Positions 63,816 through 64,000 of a DNA stretch of 64,000 nucleotides are shown here, piece by piece. The notes under the pieces are model-generated. The model saw only the letters and a list, made by a program, of their open reading frames with translations. It ran no database searches and had not been told where the DNA came from. Both the position numbers and the translations under genes were made by a program. The stretch's first letter is position 1, and each line of letters opens with the position of its first letter. Source of the DNA: Rhizobium sp. NLR16a (lineage in GTDB: Bacteria; Pseudomonadota; Alphaproteobacteria; Rhizobiales; Rhizobiaceae); assembly GCF_017948245.1 (NCBI RefSeq), contig NZ_CP072865.1, positions 3,745,501 through 3,809,500 of the forward strand. The letters are read 5' to 3'.

Positions 63816-64000
63816 ATGAAAAAAACCGGAGCGGTGCGCATCGGCATTTCAGGCTGGACCTATGCGCCCTGGCGCGGGCAATTCTATCCGGAGGGACTGC
63901 CGCAGAAGCAGGAGCTTTCCTACGCCGCCCGTCACTTCCGCTCGATCGAGATCAACGGCACTTTCTACGGATTGCAGAGGCCCGAAATCTTCGGCCGCTG
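63816..64000 (+). CDS. DUF72 family protein (N-terminal part)
   Basis: The first 61 codons are visible before the window ends. The start KTGAVRIGISGWTYAPWRGQFYPEGLPQKQELSYAARHF and EINGTFYGLQRPE match the DUF72/YecE family, a TIM-barrel-like protein of unknown function common in bacteria. It carries an ideal but hairpin-sequestered ribosome binding site. Confidence 0.87.
   Translation, partial: MKKTGAVRIGISGWTYAPWRGQFYPEGLPQKQELSYAARHFRSIEINGTFYGLQRPEIFGR

Overview
The window is chromosomal DNA of a Rhizobium of the leguminosarum/etli group (Rhizobiales, Alphaproteobacteria). The evidence is high GC, and rhizobial gene order and family members: a Mur-type Fur protein beside an OlsA-like acyltransferase and miaB-phoH-ybeY, PraR directly upstream of metK, an hsp20/DUF1150 pair, and dnaA next to rpsT. 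Species assignment is inferred from remembered protein similarity, not from a search. Most genes are housekeeping, and no tRNA, rRNA, CRISPR array, prophage or intact insertion sequence was seen. | 1-10.8 kb: one long plus-strand run. tsaB (cut by the window edge), rimI, mur, olsA-like, miaB, phoH, ybeY, a CorC/HlyC CBS protein, lnt, praR, metK and trmB. Several are coupled by ATGA overlaps. | 10.9-21.8 kb: a heat-shock pair (hsp20 and DUF1150) behind an RpoH-like promoter and a ROSE-like RNA thermometer, a nucleoside hydrolase, grpE and hrcA facing rph-VOC-rdgB-hemW, a saccharopine-dehydrogenase-like gene, dnaA and rpsT. The long dnaA upstream region holds a dense cluster of GANTC (CcrM) sites. 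| 22-26.4 kb: enoyl-CoA hydratase, mutM, ubiE, ubiB and a palindromic intergenic repeat. | 26.5-34 kb: the most notable block, a six-gene plus-strand operon that matches the five-step bacterial ergothioneine degradation pathway. It encodes a MIO-less histidine-lyase homologue (ergothionase), a urocanase homologue (thiourocanate hydratase), a DUF917 thiohydantoin desulfurase, a hydantoinase and an N-carbamoyl amino acid hydrolase, plus a TfoX-N protein. The predicted products are glutamate, trimethylamine, sulfide, CO2 and ammonia. | 34-44 kb: an MFS exporter with a tiny VOC-gene remnant, a LysR/SDR divergent pair, coaBC, a class II glutamine amidotransferase, a possible 23-residue small ORF or structured RNA with a strong terminator, a GntR gene whose start codon abuts a 41-bp perfect palindrome and which is coupled to an MFS gene, a secreted S10 serine carboxypeptidase and a GFA-family protein. 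| 44.5-51.2 kb: a type I secretion locus. A 1185-residue repeat protein, an ABC exporter broken by an apparent one-base deletion, and an HlyD adaptor. | 51.3-64 kb: prfC, dut, a lower-GC secreted protein, an Lrp/EamA divergent pair, a LysE exporter, cysK followed by a GAATAGC heptamer tandem repeat, comM, gshB, a cupin, yraN, rsmI, dnaN and the start of a DUF72 gene whose ribosome binding site lies in a hairpin.
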